Positions 24,522-32,063 of a stretch of 64,000 bases of DNA are shown here, piece by piece. Position numbers and translations under genes: made by a program. Origin of the DNA: Amycolatopsis sp. cg9 (GTDB lineage Bacteria; Actinomycetota; Actinomycetes; Mycobacteriales; Pseudonocardiaceae); assembly GCF_041346945.1 (NCBI RefSeq), contig NZ_CP166850.1, positions 7,362,501-7,426,500 on the forward strand. Direction: 5' to 3'. The first letter of the stretch is position 1; each line of letters begins with the position of its first letter. The notes beneath the pieces are model-generated. The model did no database searches and was not told the DNA's origin. It was given only the letters and a program-made list of their open reading frames with translations.

Positions 24522-26110
24522 CGGCAACCATCCACCCCGGCGACCGGAGTTCGGCGACCACGCAGCCCTTGGGGCGGGGTGGCGGGCATCCGGGGGCGGG
24601 GATGACGCAACCGCTGGGGTCGGCTGGCGGGCGCCCGGGGCCTGAGTTCGCCCGGTCGGCGGGCACGGTTGGCGAGCCTCCGGGGACCGCACCGAGCCAG
24701 CCGCCGGGGCGGGGCAGCGGGCGTCCGGGTGCCGCGGTCGCCTGGTCGGCGGGTGCGAGTGGTGAGCATCCGGCGGTTGCAGCTGGTCAGTTCCCGGGTG
24801 CCGCGGTCGCCTGGTCGGCGGGTGCGAGTGGTGAGCATCCGGCGGTTGCAGCTGGTCAGTTCCCGGGTGCCGCGGTCGCCTGGTCGGCGGGTGCGAGTGG
24901 TGAGCATCCGGCGGTTGCAGCTGGTCAGTTCCCGGGTGCCGCGGTCGCCTGGTCGGCGGGTGCGAGTGGTGAGCATCCGGCGGTTGCAGCTGGTCAGTTC
25001 CCGGGTGCCGCGGTCGCCTGGTCGGCGGGTGCGGTTGGTGAGCATCCGGCGGTTGCAGCCGGTCAGTTCCCGGGTGCCGCGGTCGCCTGGTCGGCGGGTG
25101 CGGTTGGCGAGCCTCCGGGGACCGCACCGAGCCAGCCGCCGGGGCGGGGCAGCGGGCGTCCGGAGGCCGAGCCCGCCCCGCGCCGATGGGCCGGGATCTG
25201 GCGCCGCGGCCGCATCATCGCCGTCTTCGCTGTGCTGGCCGCGCTGCTCCTGCTCGCGCATCCCCTCGTCCCCAACTGGCCGGGGAACGCGGGCAGCCTC
25301 CTCGAAACCTTCCTCCCGTGGACCGGCGCCCTGGTCCTCCTCCTGCTCCTCGCCGCCCTGCTCCGCCGCTCGGCGCTCGCGCTCGTCGTGCTCCTCCTTC
25401 CCACCGTGGTCTGGGGCGCTTCCTTCGGCGGCAAGCTCTTCGACCAGCGCGGCACCGGGGGCGACTTCACCGTCGTCTCCCACAACGTCAACGACGAAAA
25501 CCCGGATCCGGCCGGCACCGCGCGGGCCCTCGCCGCTTCGGGGGCTCAGGTCGTCGCGCTCGAGGAGCTGAAACGGTCCGAAATCCCCAAGTACGAAGAG
25601 GCGCTCGCCGCCCGGTACCCGCACCACACCGTCCAGGGCACCGTCGGGGTCTGGAGCGCCTTTCCGCTCCGGGACACCCGGCCGCTCGAAATCATGCCGT
25701 GGACCCGGGCGCTCCGGACCACTGTGGACACTCCGAAGGGGGCCGTCGCGGTCTTCGTGGCGCACCTGCCGTCGGTGCGCGTGCGGCTCGACGCCGGGTT
25801 CACCGCCGGTGGCCGGGACGCCGCGGTCGAGCGGCTCGCGGACTACGTCGCCGCGGAATCCGCGCCGCGGACCGTGCTCGTCGGCGATTTCAACGGGACC
25901 GCCGACGATCGGGCGCTCGCGCCGATCACCGCGCGCCTGCGAGCGGCGCAGGACGAGGCCGGGGACGGGTTCGGGTTCAGCTGGCCCGCGTCGCTGCCGC
26001 TGGCCCGGATCGACCAGATCTTCGTCGGCGGGGTCCGGCCGGTGGCGGCGTGGACGCTGCCCGCGACCGGGAGCGACCACCTGCCCGTGGCGGCCACCGT
26101 CGCGCTGTAG
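24518..26110 (+). CDS. Membrane endonuclease/exonuclease/phosphatase-family protein with tandem-repeat N-terminus
   Basis: 530 residues. Residues about 1-225 are low-complexity Gly/Ala/Pro-rich sequence containing six copies of a 23-residue unit that begins PGAAVAWSAGA. Three transmembrane helices follow (about 230-310). The EEP phosphoesterase domain (about 320-530) has VSHNVNDENPDPAG, ALEELK, VGDFNGTADD and GSDHLPV, with the metal and catalytic residues intact. Such proteins place an EEP domain outside the membrane; the substrate (nucleic acid, lipid or nucleotide) is unknown. It is coupled by ATGA to the D,D-carboxypeptidase gene, hinting at an envelope role. The repeat region is unlike usual family members. 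Confidence 0.82.
   Translation: MTATIHPGDRSSATTQPLGRGGGHPGAGMTQPLGSAGGRPGPEFARSAGTVGEPPGTAPSQPPGRGSGRPGAAVAWSAGASGEHPAVAAGQFPGAAVAWSAGASGEHPAVAAGQFPGAAVAWSAGASGEHPAVAAGQFPGAAVAWSAGASGEHPAVAAGQFPGAAVAWSAGAVGEHPAVAAGQFPGAAVAWSAGAVGEPPGTAPSQPPGRGSGRPEAEPAPRRWAGIWRRGRIIAVFAVLAALLLLAHPLVPNWPGNAGSLLETFLPWTGALVLLLLLAALLRRSALALVVLLLPTVVWGASFGGKLFDQRGTGGDFTVVSHNVNDENPDPAGTARALAASGAQVVALEELKRSEIPKYEEALAARYPHHTVQGTVGVWSAFPLRDTRPLEIMPWTRALRTTVDTPKGAVAVFVAHLPSVRVRLDAGFTAGGRDAAVERLADYVAAESAPRTVLVGDFNGTADDRALAPITARLRAAQDEAGDGFGFSWPASLPLARIDQIFVGGVRPVAAWTLPATGSDHLPVAATVAL
24666..25163 (+). repeat. 69-bp tandem repeat (6 units) bracketed by a 63-bp direct repeat
   Basis: Units start at 24725, 24794, 24863, 24932, 25001 and 25070. 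Units 1-4 look identical base for base, unit 5 has a few changes and unit 6 diverges halfway. A 63-bp sequence at 24666-24728 is repeated exactly at 25101-25163, bracketing the array. The unit length is a multiple of three, so copy-number change keeps the reading frame. The identity points to recent expansion. Confidence 0.9.
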
Positions 26111-26264
26111 CCGCGGCCGCGAACACGCGCCTGAACACCGTGGTCACCGCGCAGCTGGTGAATCACACACGAAGCTTTCCGCAGGCCGGAGCCCCGAGGC
26201 CGGAGCGGAGACGAGTCCGCGGCGCGTGACCACACCGTTACGCGACCCAGGGTTGACCGCGAGG

Positions 26265-26280
26265 GTGTTATCGCTAACAC
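26265..26280. promoter_or_regulatory. LacI-family operator before LacI regulator 2
   Basis: GTGTTATCGCTAACAC differs from the perfect operator at 11218 at one central position. It lies 66 bp before the GTG of LacI 2, so autoregulation is likely. Confidence 0.72.
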
Positions 26281-26345
26281 TACTCCTCGCCGTCACCGGA
26301 ACGGGTGACGCAGACCCAGTCGGCGCGGACGGGAAGGGGACGCCG

Positions 26346-27389
26346 GTGGCTGAACGACCTCGCTCCGGCGGACCCGTGCGGGTGACCGCGGCCGGGACGC
26401 GGCAGCCGAGCCTGACCGATGTCGCGGGTGTCGCCGGGGTGTCGCACATGACCGTGTCGCGGGTGATCAACGGGACCGGTCCGGTGCGCCCGGAGACGCG
26501 GGCCCGGGTGCTCGCGGCGATCGAGGAACTGGGCTACCGGCCCAACTCCGCGGCCCGCGCGCTGGTCACCGGGCGGACCGGGACGCTCGGCGTCGTCGCG
26601 CTCGAGTCCAATCTGTACGGTCCGGCCAGCACGCTGTACGGCATCGAGAACGCCGCCCGCGAAGCCGGGTACGCGATCACGATCTCCAGCGTGAGCCGGC
26701 CGGGCCGGTCGTCGATCGCCGACGCGGTGGAGAACCTCCGCCGCCAGGCGGTCGAGGGCATCATCGTCATCGCCCCGCACGTCAGTGCGGGCCGCGCACT
26801 GGAAGCCGCGCCCGCGGACTTCCCGGTCGTCGCCGTCGGCGGCGGGGAGACCGCGCCCGTGCCGGTCATCTCCGTCGACCAGCGCGACGGCGCCCGCCGC
26901 GCCACCGAACACCTGCTCGCCCTCGGCCACCGCACGGTCTGGCACGTCGCCGGGCCGGAGGACTGGCTGGAGGCCCGCGACCGCGAGCTCGGCTGGCGCG
27001 AAACCCTGGAACGCCACGGAGTCGCGGCCCCGCGGGTCATCCGCGGCGACTGGAGCTCGCGGTCGGGTTACGAGGCGGGGCGATCCCTCGCCGCGGAACC
27101 GAAGCTGGACGCCGTCTTCGCCGGCAACGACCAGATGGCGCTCGGCCTGCTGCGCGCGTTCGCCGAGGCGGGCATTTCGGTGCCGCGCGACGTGCGCGTC
27201 GCGGGCTTCGACGACGTGCCGGAGGCGGCGTACTTCACGCCGCCGCTCACCACGGTGCGCCAGGACTTCATCGAAGTCGGCCGGCGCACGTTCGGCCTGC
27301 TCACCCAGCGGATGGACGGGGGCGACCGGCACGCACGCGCGCTGGTGGTGCCCGAGCTGATCGTCCGCGAGAGCACCGGGCCGCGTTAG
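26346..27389 (+). CDS. LacI family regulator (paralogue 2), probable arabinose regulon repressor
   Basis: 347 residues, the same length as the regulator at 10106 and very similar throughout. HTH at about 18-65 (PSLTDVAGVAGVSHMTVSRV); sensor domain with ALESNLYGPASTLYGIENAAREAGY, GPEDWLEARDRELGWRETL and [21 protein letters not shown]. The GTG at 26346 is supported by GGGAAGGGG 6 nt upstream. Operators precede this gene and the furanose importer directly downstream. It probably senses an arabinose- or galactose-derived sugar and represses the importer, the GH51 gene and perhaps the ara operon; the ligand is inferred from neighbours only. Confidence 0.9.
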   Translation: MAERPRSGGPVRVTAAGTRQPSLTDVAGVAGVSHMTVSRVINGTGPVRPETRARVLAAIEELGYRPNSAARALVTGRTGTLGVVALESNLYGPASTLYGIENAAREAGYAITISSVSRPGRSSIADAVENLRRQAVEGIIVIAPHVSAGRALEAAPADFPVVAVGGGETAPVPVISVDQRDGARRATEHLLALGHRTVWHVAGPEDWLEARDRELGWRETLERHGVAAPRVIRGDWSSRSGYEAGRSLAAEPKLDAVFAGNDQMALGLLRAFAEAGISVPRDVRVAGFDDVPEAAYFTPPLTTVRQDFIEVGRRTFGLLTQRMDGGDRHARALVVPELIVRESTGPR

Positions 27390-27428
27390 CACGGCGAACG
27401 CGCCCGCACCGAGAAGACCAGCTCCGAA

Positions 27429-27442
27429 TGTTAACGCTAACA
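27429..27442. promoter_or_regulatory. LacI-family operator before the furanose importer operon
   Basis: TGTTAACGCTAACA lies 31 bp before the GTG of the substrate-binding protein gene, so a bound repressor would block the promoter or transcript start. It is close to the sites at 11218 and 26265 and suggests the same regulator. Confidence 0.72.
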
Positions 27443-27472
27443 AATTTGATCACCGTCGATCGAGGAGTGAAC

Positions 27473-28447
27473 GTGCTGAAGAAGCGATGGGCCGCCGCGG
27501 CGGCCGCGGCGGCCGGACTCGTGCTGCTCACCGCCTGCGGGAGTGGTGGCTCTTCCGGTGGCTCCGGCGGGGCGATCACGCTCGGCTTCGCCCAGGTGGG
27601 CGCCGAGAGCGGCTGGCGGACGGCGAACACGAAGTCGATCCAGGAGTCGGCCAAGACCGCGGGCATCGAGCTGAAGTTCTCCGACGCGCAGCAGAAGCAG
27701 GAGAACCAGATCTCCGCGATCCGCTCCTACATCCAGCAGAAGGTCAAGGTCATCGCCTTCTCGCCGGTCGTCGAGTCCGGCTGGGACACCGTGCTCAAGG
27801 AGGCGAAGAGCGCCAACATCCCGGTCATCCTCACCGACCGCGCGATCGACTCGCCGGACAAGTCGCTCTACAAGACCTTCCTCGGCTCGGACTTCATCGC
27901 CGAGGGCAAGAAGGCGGGGGAGTGGCTGACCAAGGAGTTCGGCAGCGCCACCGGCCAGGTCAACATCGTCGAACTGCAGGGCACCACGGGTTCCGCGCCG
28001 GCGAACGACCGCAAGAAGGGCTTCGCGGACGTCATCGCGGCGGACCCGAAGTACAAGATCGTCGCGTCGCAGACCGGTGAGTTCACCCGCGCGAAGGGCA
28101 AGGAGGTCATGGAGGCCTTCCTGAAGTCCCAGCCCAAGATCGACGTCCTCTACGCGCACAACGACGACATGGCGCTCGGCGCCATCGAGGCGATCGAGGC
28201 CGCGGGCAAGGTCCCGGGCAAGGACATCAAGATCGTCTCGGTCGACGGTGTCAAGGACGCGCTGCAGGCACTCGCCGACGGCAAGATCAACCACGTCGTC
28301 GAATGCAACCCGCTGCTCGGCCCGCAGCTGATGGACCTGGTGAAGAAGGTCTCCGCCGGCGAGCAGGTGCCCGCCCGCATCGAAACCCAGGAAACCGAGT
28401 TCGACCAGGCGTCGGCGAAGGCCGCCCTGCCGCAGCGGCAGTACTGA
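27473..28447 (+). CDS. Furanose-type sugar ABC transporter substrate-binding lipoprotein (YtfQ-like)
   Basis: 324-residue lipoprotein that captures sugar outside the membrane. The signal peptide ends in lipobox LLTACGS (Cys at about residue 22). The type I periplasmic-binding fold closely follows E. coli YtfQ as I remember it: AFSPVVESGWDTVLKEAK, PVILTDRAIDSPDKSLYKT, VNIVELQGTTGSAPANDRKKGF, EFTRAKGKEVMEAFLK and AHNDDMALGAIEAIEAAG. YtfQ binds furanose sugars, so this protein may take galactofuranose or arabinofuranose. The GTG at 27473 has GAGGAG upstream. It is the first gene of a four-gene operon. Confidence 0.9.
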   Translation: MLKKRWAAAAAAAAGLVLLTACGSGGSSGGSGGAITLGFAQVGAESGWRTANTKSIQESAKTAGIELKFSDAQQKQENQISAIRSYIQQKVKVIAFSPVVESGWDTVLKEAKSANIPVILTDRAIDSPDKSLYKTFLGSDFIAEGKKAGEWLTKEFGSATGQVNIVELQGTTGSAPANDRKKGFADVIAADPKYKIVASQTGEFTRAKGKEVMEAFLKSQPKIDVLYAHNDDMALGAIEAIEAAGKVPGKDIKIVSVDGVKDALQALADGKINHVVECNPLLGPQLMDLVKKVSAGEQVPARIETQETEFDQASAKAALPQRQY

Positions 28448-28457
28448 GAGGTCCCGC

Positions 28458-29972
28458 ATGCCCGCCGAAATCCTGACCATGACCGGGATCCGCAAGGAGT
28501 TCCCCGGCGTCCTCGCCCTCGACGGCGTCGACTTCCGCCTGTTCCCGGGCGAGGTCCACGCGCTGATGGGGGAGAACGGCGCCGGCAAGTCCACCCTGAT
28601 CAAGGTGCTGACCGGGGTGTACGGGGTGGACGCGGGCACGATCACCCTCGCCGGGACCGCCGTCGCCTTCGGCGGCCCCGGCGAGGCCCAGCGGGCCGGT
28701 GTCAGCACGGTCTACCAGGAGGTCAACCTCTGCCCGAACCTGTCCGTGGCGGAGAACGTCTGCCTCGGCCGGGAACCCCGCCGCTTCGGCCGCATCCAAT
28801 GGGGCCCGATGCGGCGGCGGGCCGAGGAGCTCCTGGCCCGGCTGGACGTCCACGTGGACGTCTCGGCCGAGCTGAGCACCTGCTCGATCGCGGTGCAACA
28901 GCTGGTCGCGATCGCCCGCGCCCTCGACGTCGACGCGCGGGTCCTCGTCCTCGACGAGCCGACGTCCAGTTTGGACGCCGGCGAGGTCGAGCAGCTGCTG
29001 ACGGTCGTCCGGTCCCTGCGCGAGCAGGGGCTGGCGATCCTGTTCGTCTCCCACTTCATCGACCAGGTCTTCGCCGTCGCCGACCGGATGACCGTGCTGC
29101 GCAACGGAAAGCTGATCGGCGAGTACCGCACCGCGGACATCACGCCGGTCGAGCTCGTCACCAAGATGATCGGCAAGGAGCTGCAGGTCCTCGAAGACCT
29201 GGAGGACTCCGGCCCCACCCGGGCCGAGGTCGCGGACGCGCCGGTCCTGCTGTCCGCCGAAGACCTCGGCCGCAAGGGCGGCGTCGAACCGTTCAGCCTC
29301 GACATCCACGCCGGCGAGGTCGTCGGCCTCGCCGGGCTCCTGGGTTCCGGCCGCACCGAGCTGGCCCGGCTGCTCTTCGGCGCCGACCACGCCGACAGCG
29401 GTTCGGTCCGCGTCGACGACGAGGTCACGAACCTGCGGACCCCGCGCGCCGGGCTCGACCACCGGATCGCGTTCTGCTCGGAGAACCGCAAGACCGAAGG
29501 CCTGGTCGAAGAGCTGACCGTCCGGGAGAACATCGTCCTGGCGCTCCAAGCTTCACGCGGCTGGGCGCGGCCGCTGTCCCGGCGCCGCCAGGACGAACTC
29601 GCGGAGAAGTACATCAAGGCGCTCGACATCCGCCCCGCCGACCCGGAAGCCCTGGTGGGCAACCTCTCCGGCGGGAACCAGCAGAAGGTGCTGCTGGCCC
29701 GCTGGCTCATCACCGAACCGCGGCTGCTGATCCTCGACGAGCCGACCCGCGGCATCGACATCGGTGCCAAGACGGAGATCCAGCGGCTGGTCACCCAGCT
29801 CTCGGCGGACGGCATGGCCGTCGTCTACATCTCCGCCGAGCTGGACGAGGTGCTCCGGCTGAGTCACCGCGTCGTCGTGCTGCGCGACCGGAAGGTCGTG
29901 GCACAACGGGAAAACCAGGGCCTCACCGCGGACGACGTCATGGCCACGATGGCCGAGGGGGTGCAGGCATGA
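28458..29972 (+). CDS. Sugar ABC transporter ATPase (YtfR-like)
   Basis: 504-residue cytoplasmic ATPase with two fused nucleotide-binding domains, as is usual for the ribose/galactose importer class. Domain 1 (about 1-240): Walker [11 protein letters not shown]-loop VYQEVNLCPNLSV, LDEPTSSLDAGE. Domain 2 (about 255-500): degenerate P-loop GLLGSGRTE, signature [27 protein letters not shown]. It lies 10 bp after the binding-protein gene and overlaps the permease gene by ATGA. It energises the furanose importer. Confidence 0.93.
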   Translation: MPAEILTMTGIRKEFPGVLALDGVDFRLFPGEVHALMGENGAGKSTLIKVLTGVYGVDAGTITLAGTAVAFGGPGEAQRAGVSTVYQEVNLCPNLSVAENVCLGREPRRFGRIQWGPMRRRAEELLARLDVHVDVSAELSTCSIAVQQLVAIARALDVDARVLVLDEPTSSLDAGEVEQLLTVVRSLREQGLAILFVSHFIDQVFAVADRMTVLRNGKLIGEYRTADITPVELVTKMIGKELQVLEDLEDSGPTRAEVADAPVLLSAEDLGRKGGVEPFSLDIHAGEVVGLAGLLGSGRTELARLLFGADHADSGSVRVDDEVTNLRTPRAGLDHRIAFCSENRKTEGLVEELTVRENIVLALQASRGWARPLSRRRQDELAEKYIKALDIRPADPEALVGNLSGGNQQKVLLARWLITEPRLLILDEPTRGIDIGAKTEIQRLVTQLSADGMAVVYISAELDEVLRLSHRVVVLRDRKVVAQRENQGLTADDVMATMAEGVQA

Positions 29973-31009
29973 CCGGCCTGGCGAAGAAGCGGCTCTTCTG
30001 GCCCGTGGTGGCGCTGCTCGCGCTGCTGCTGGGCGACCTGATCGCGAGCCCGGCGTTCTTCTCGATCGAACTGCGCGACGGTCACCTCTACGGGAACCTC
30101 GTCGACATCCTGAAGAACGGCGCCCCGCTGATCCTCATCGCGATCGGCATGACGCTCGTCATCGCCACCCGCGGCATCGACCTCTCGGTGGGCGCGGTCG
30201 TCGCGATCAGCGGTTCGCTGGCCTGCCTGTGGATCGCCGACCACCCCGGCGGCGTGGGCGCCACGCTCGTCGCGGTCGGGCTGGCACTGGGGCTTTCGCT
30301 GGTGCTCGGGGTGTGGAACGGCTGGCTCGTCGCCGCACTGGGCATCCAGCCGATCATCGCCACGCTCATCCTGATGGTCGCCGGGCGGGGGATCGCGCAG
30401 CTGATCTCCGGCGGGCAGATCATCACGATCAACTCCGCGCCCTACGAATGGATCGGCAGCGGGTTCGTGCTCACCCTGCCGAGCGCCATCCTCATTGCGC
30501 TGGCCGTGTTCGTGCTCGCGTCGCTGCTGGTCCGCCGCTCGGCGCTCGGGCTGCTCGTCGAGGCCGTCGGCGGCAACCCCGAAGCCAGCCGGCTGGCCGG
30601 GCTGCGCTCGGCGCGGCTGACCTGGCTCGTCTACGTGTTCTGCGCGCTGTGCGCGGGCATCGCCGGGCTGATGATCAGCGCGAACGTGCACAGCGCCGAC
30701 GCCAACCACGCCGGGCTGTTCATCGAGCTCGACGCCATCCTCGCCGTCGTCGTCGGCGGCACGCAGCTGACCGGCGGCCGGTTCTCCATCGGCGGGGCGG
30801 TGATCGGCGCGCTGCTCATCCAGACGCTGACCACCACCGTCTACGCCCTCGGCATCCCGCCCGAGGCGATCATGCTGTTCAAGGCCGTGGTCGTGCTGGC
30901 GGTGTGCCTGCTGCAGTCGCCCGCGTTCCGCCGCAAGCTCCGCCGCAGGGCCCGCCCGGCCGCACCGGCGCCTGTGTCCGCTCCGGAGAAGGTGGAGGTC
31001 ACGGCATGA
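29969..31009 (+). CDS. Sugar ABC transporter permease (YtfT-like)
   Basis: 346-residue inner-membrane permease of the BPD_transp_2 family with about nine helices. It shows IAIGMTLVIATRGIDLSVGAVVAISG, the family's sugar-path motif, and the loop AVGGNPEASRLAGLRSARLT, which contacts the ATPase. The C-terminus is a short Arg/Pro-rich tail. It is translationally coupled on both sides (ATGA with the ATPase before and with the next permease after), forming a heterodimeric channel with it. Confidence 0.93.
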   Translation: MTGLAKKRLFWPVVALLALLLGDLIASPAFFSIELRDGHLYGNLVDILKNGAPLILIAIGMTLVIATRGIDLSVGAVVAISGSLACLWIADHPGGVGATLVAVGLALGLSLVLGVWNGWLVAALGIQPIIATLILMVAGRGIAQLISGGQIITINSAPYEWIGSGFVLTLPSAILIALAVFVLASLLVRRSALGLLVEAVGGNPEASRLAGLRSARLTWLVYVFCALCAGIAGLMISANVHSADANHAGLFIELDAILAVVVGGTQLTGGRFSIGGAVIGALLIQTLTTTVYALGIPPEAIMLFKAVVVLAVCLLQSPAFRRKLRRRARPAAPAPVSAPEKVEVTA

Positions 31010-31989
31010 CCACGCTGACCCGCATCAAGGGCTACCGGCCGCAGCAGCGGCACCTCCCGATCCTGGCGACGATGGCGCTGCTCATCGGTGCCTACGTCTT
31101 CGGCGCGGCCAGCTACGACGCGTTCGGGTCCGGGCAGGTCGTGCTCGACCTGTTCATCAACAACGCCTTCCTGCTCGTGGTCGCGGTCGGGATGACGTTC
31201 GTGATCCTCACCGGCGGCATCGACCTGTCCGTCGGCTCGGTCGTCGCACTGTCCACAGTGATCTCCGGCGACCTGCTGCAGAAGCACGGCTGGCCCGCGT
31301 ACGCGGCGATCGCCGTGGTGCTGGTGGCCGGCGCGCTGCTCGGCGCCGGGATGGGCGCGCTCATCCACTTCTTCGAGATCCAGCCGTTCATCGCCACGCT
31401 GATCGGGATGTTCTTCGCCCGCGGGCTCTGCTACACGATCAGCACCGAGGCGTACTCGATCGACAACACGACGATCGCCACCCTCGCGCAGACGCAGATC
31501 CCGCTCGGCGGGGAACTGCACATCTCGATCAGCGTGGTCGTCGCGCTCGTGGTCGTGGCGGCCGCGGTCTACGTTCTGGCGTTCACGCGGTTCGGGCGGA
31601 CGGTCTACTCGATCGGCGGCAACGCGCAGTCCGCGATGCTGATGGGGCTCAAGACCGGTCGCACGAAGATCGCGGTGTACACGATCAGCGGGTTCTGCTC
31701 GGCGCTCGGCGGGCTGCTGCTGGTGCTGTACAAGTCTTCCGGCGACCCGCTCAACGGCGTGGGCCTCGAACTGACCGCGATCGCCGCGGTCGTCATCGGC
31801 GGCACCATCCTCACCGGCGGCTCCGGCTACGTGCTCGGCACCGTGCTCGGGATCATGGTGCTGGGCATCATCCAGACGCTGATCACCTTCGACGGCACCC
31901 TGAACTCCTGGTGGACCTCGATCATCACCGGTGCCCTCCTGTTCGTCTTCATCGTCCTGCAACGCCTCGTGACCCGACGGACCCGCTAG
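31006..31989 (+). CDS. Sugar ABC transporter permease (YjfF-like)
   Basis: 327-residue second permease of the furanose importer, with VAVGMTFVILTGGIDLSVGSVVALS and SIGGNAQSAMLMGLKTGRTKI. YGWN-type ends are absent, as in YjfF relatives. The start overlaps the previous stop as ATGA. A strong palindromic terminator begins 2 bp after the stop, closing the four-gene operon. Confidence 0.92.
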   Translation: MTTLTRIKGYRPQQRHLPILATMALLIGAYVFGAASYDAFGSGQVVLDLFINNAFLLVVAVGMTFVILTGGIDLSVGSVVALSTVISGDLLQKHGWPAYAAIAVVLVAGALLGAGMGALIHFFEIQPFIATLIGMFFARGLCYTISTEAYSIDNTTIATLAQTQIPLGGELHISISVVVALVVVAAAVYVLAFTRFGRTVYSIGGNAQSAMLMGLKTGRTKIAVYTISGFCSALGGLLLVLYKSSGDPLNGVGLELTAIAAVVIGGTILTGGSGYVLGTVLGIMVLGIIQTLITFDGTLNSWWTSIITGALLFVFIVLQRLVTRRTR

Positions 31990-31990
31990 C

Positions 31991-32028
31991 GCGGAGCCCG
32001 CACTTTCACGTGAAAGTGAGGGCTCCGC
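31991..32028 (+). terminator. Strong palindromic terminator closing the furanose importer operon
   Basis: GCGGAGCCC (31991-31999) pairs with GGGCTCCGC (32020-32028) around the perfect 18-bp palindrome CACTTTCACGTGAAAGTG, with one unpaired base on each side. It lies between the permease stop and the operator of the GH51 gene, insulating the two units. Confidence 0.8.
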
Positions 32029-32035
32029 ACCGCAC

Positions 32036-32049
32036 TGTGAGCGCTCACA
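32036..32049. promoter_or_regulatory. Variant LacI-family operator before the GH51 gene
   Basis: TGTGAGCGCTCACA is a perfect palindrome sharing the GCGC centre and overall form of the TGTTAGCGCTAACA sites, but with G/C at the third outer position (TGTGA/TCACA). It lies 15 bp before the GH51 ATG, touching the ribosome site. It may bind the same LacI proteins more weakly or a different one. Confidence 0.65.
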
Positions 32050-32063
32050 CTCGAAGGAGAGTC

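Noticed and set aside
24725..25138. Regular repeats considered as a CRISPR array
   Set aside because: Units are head-to-tail 69-bp copies without unique spacers and they encode protein in frame.
24182..26080. Long minus-strand frame across the repeat array
   Set aside because: It is antisense to the phosphoesterase gene; its TRRPGDRGTREL repeats only reflect the 69-bp array.
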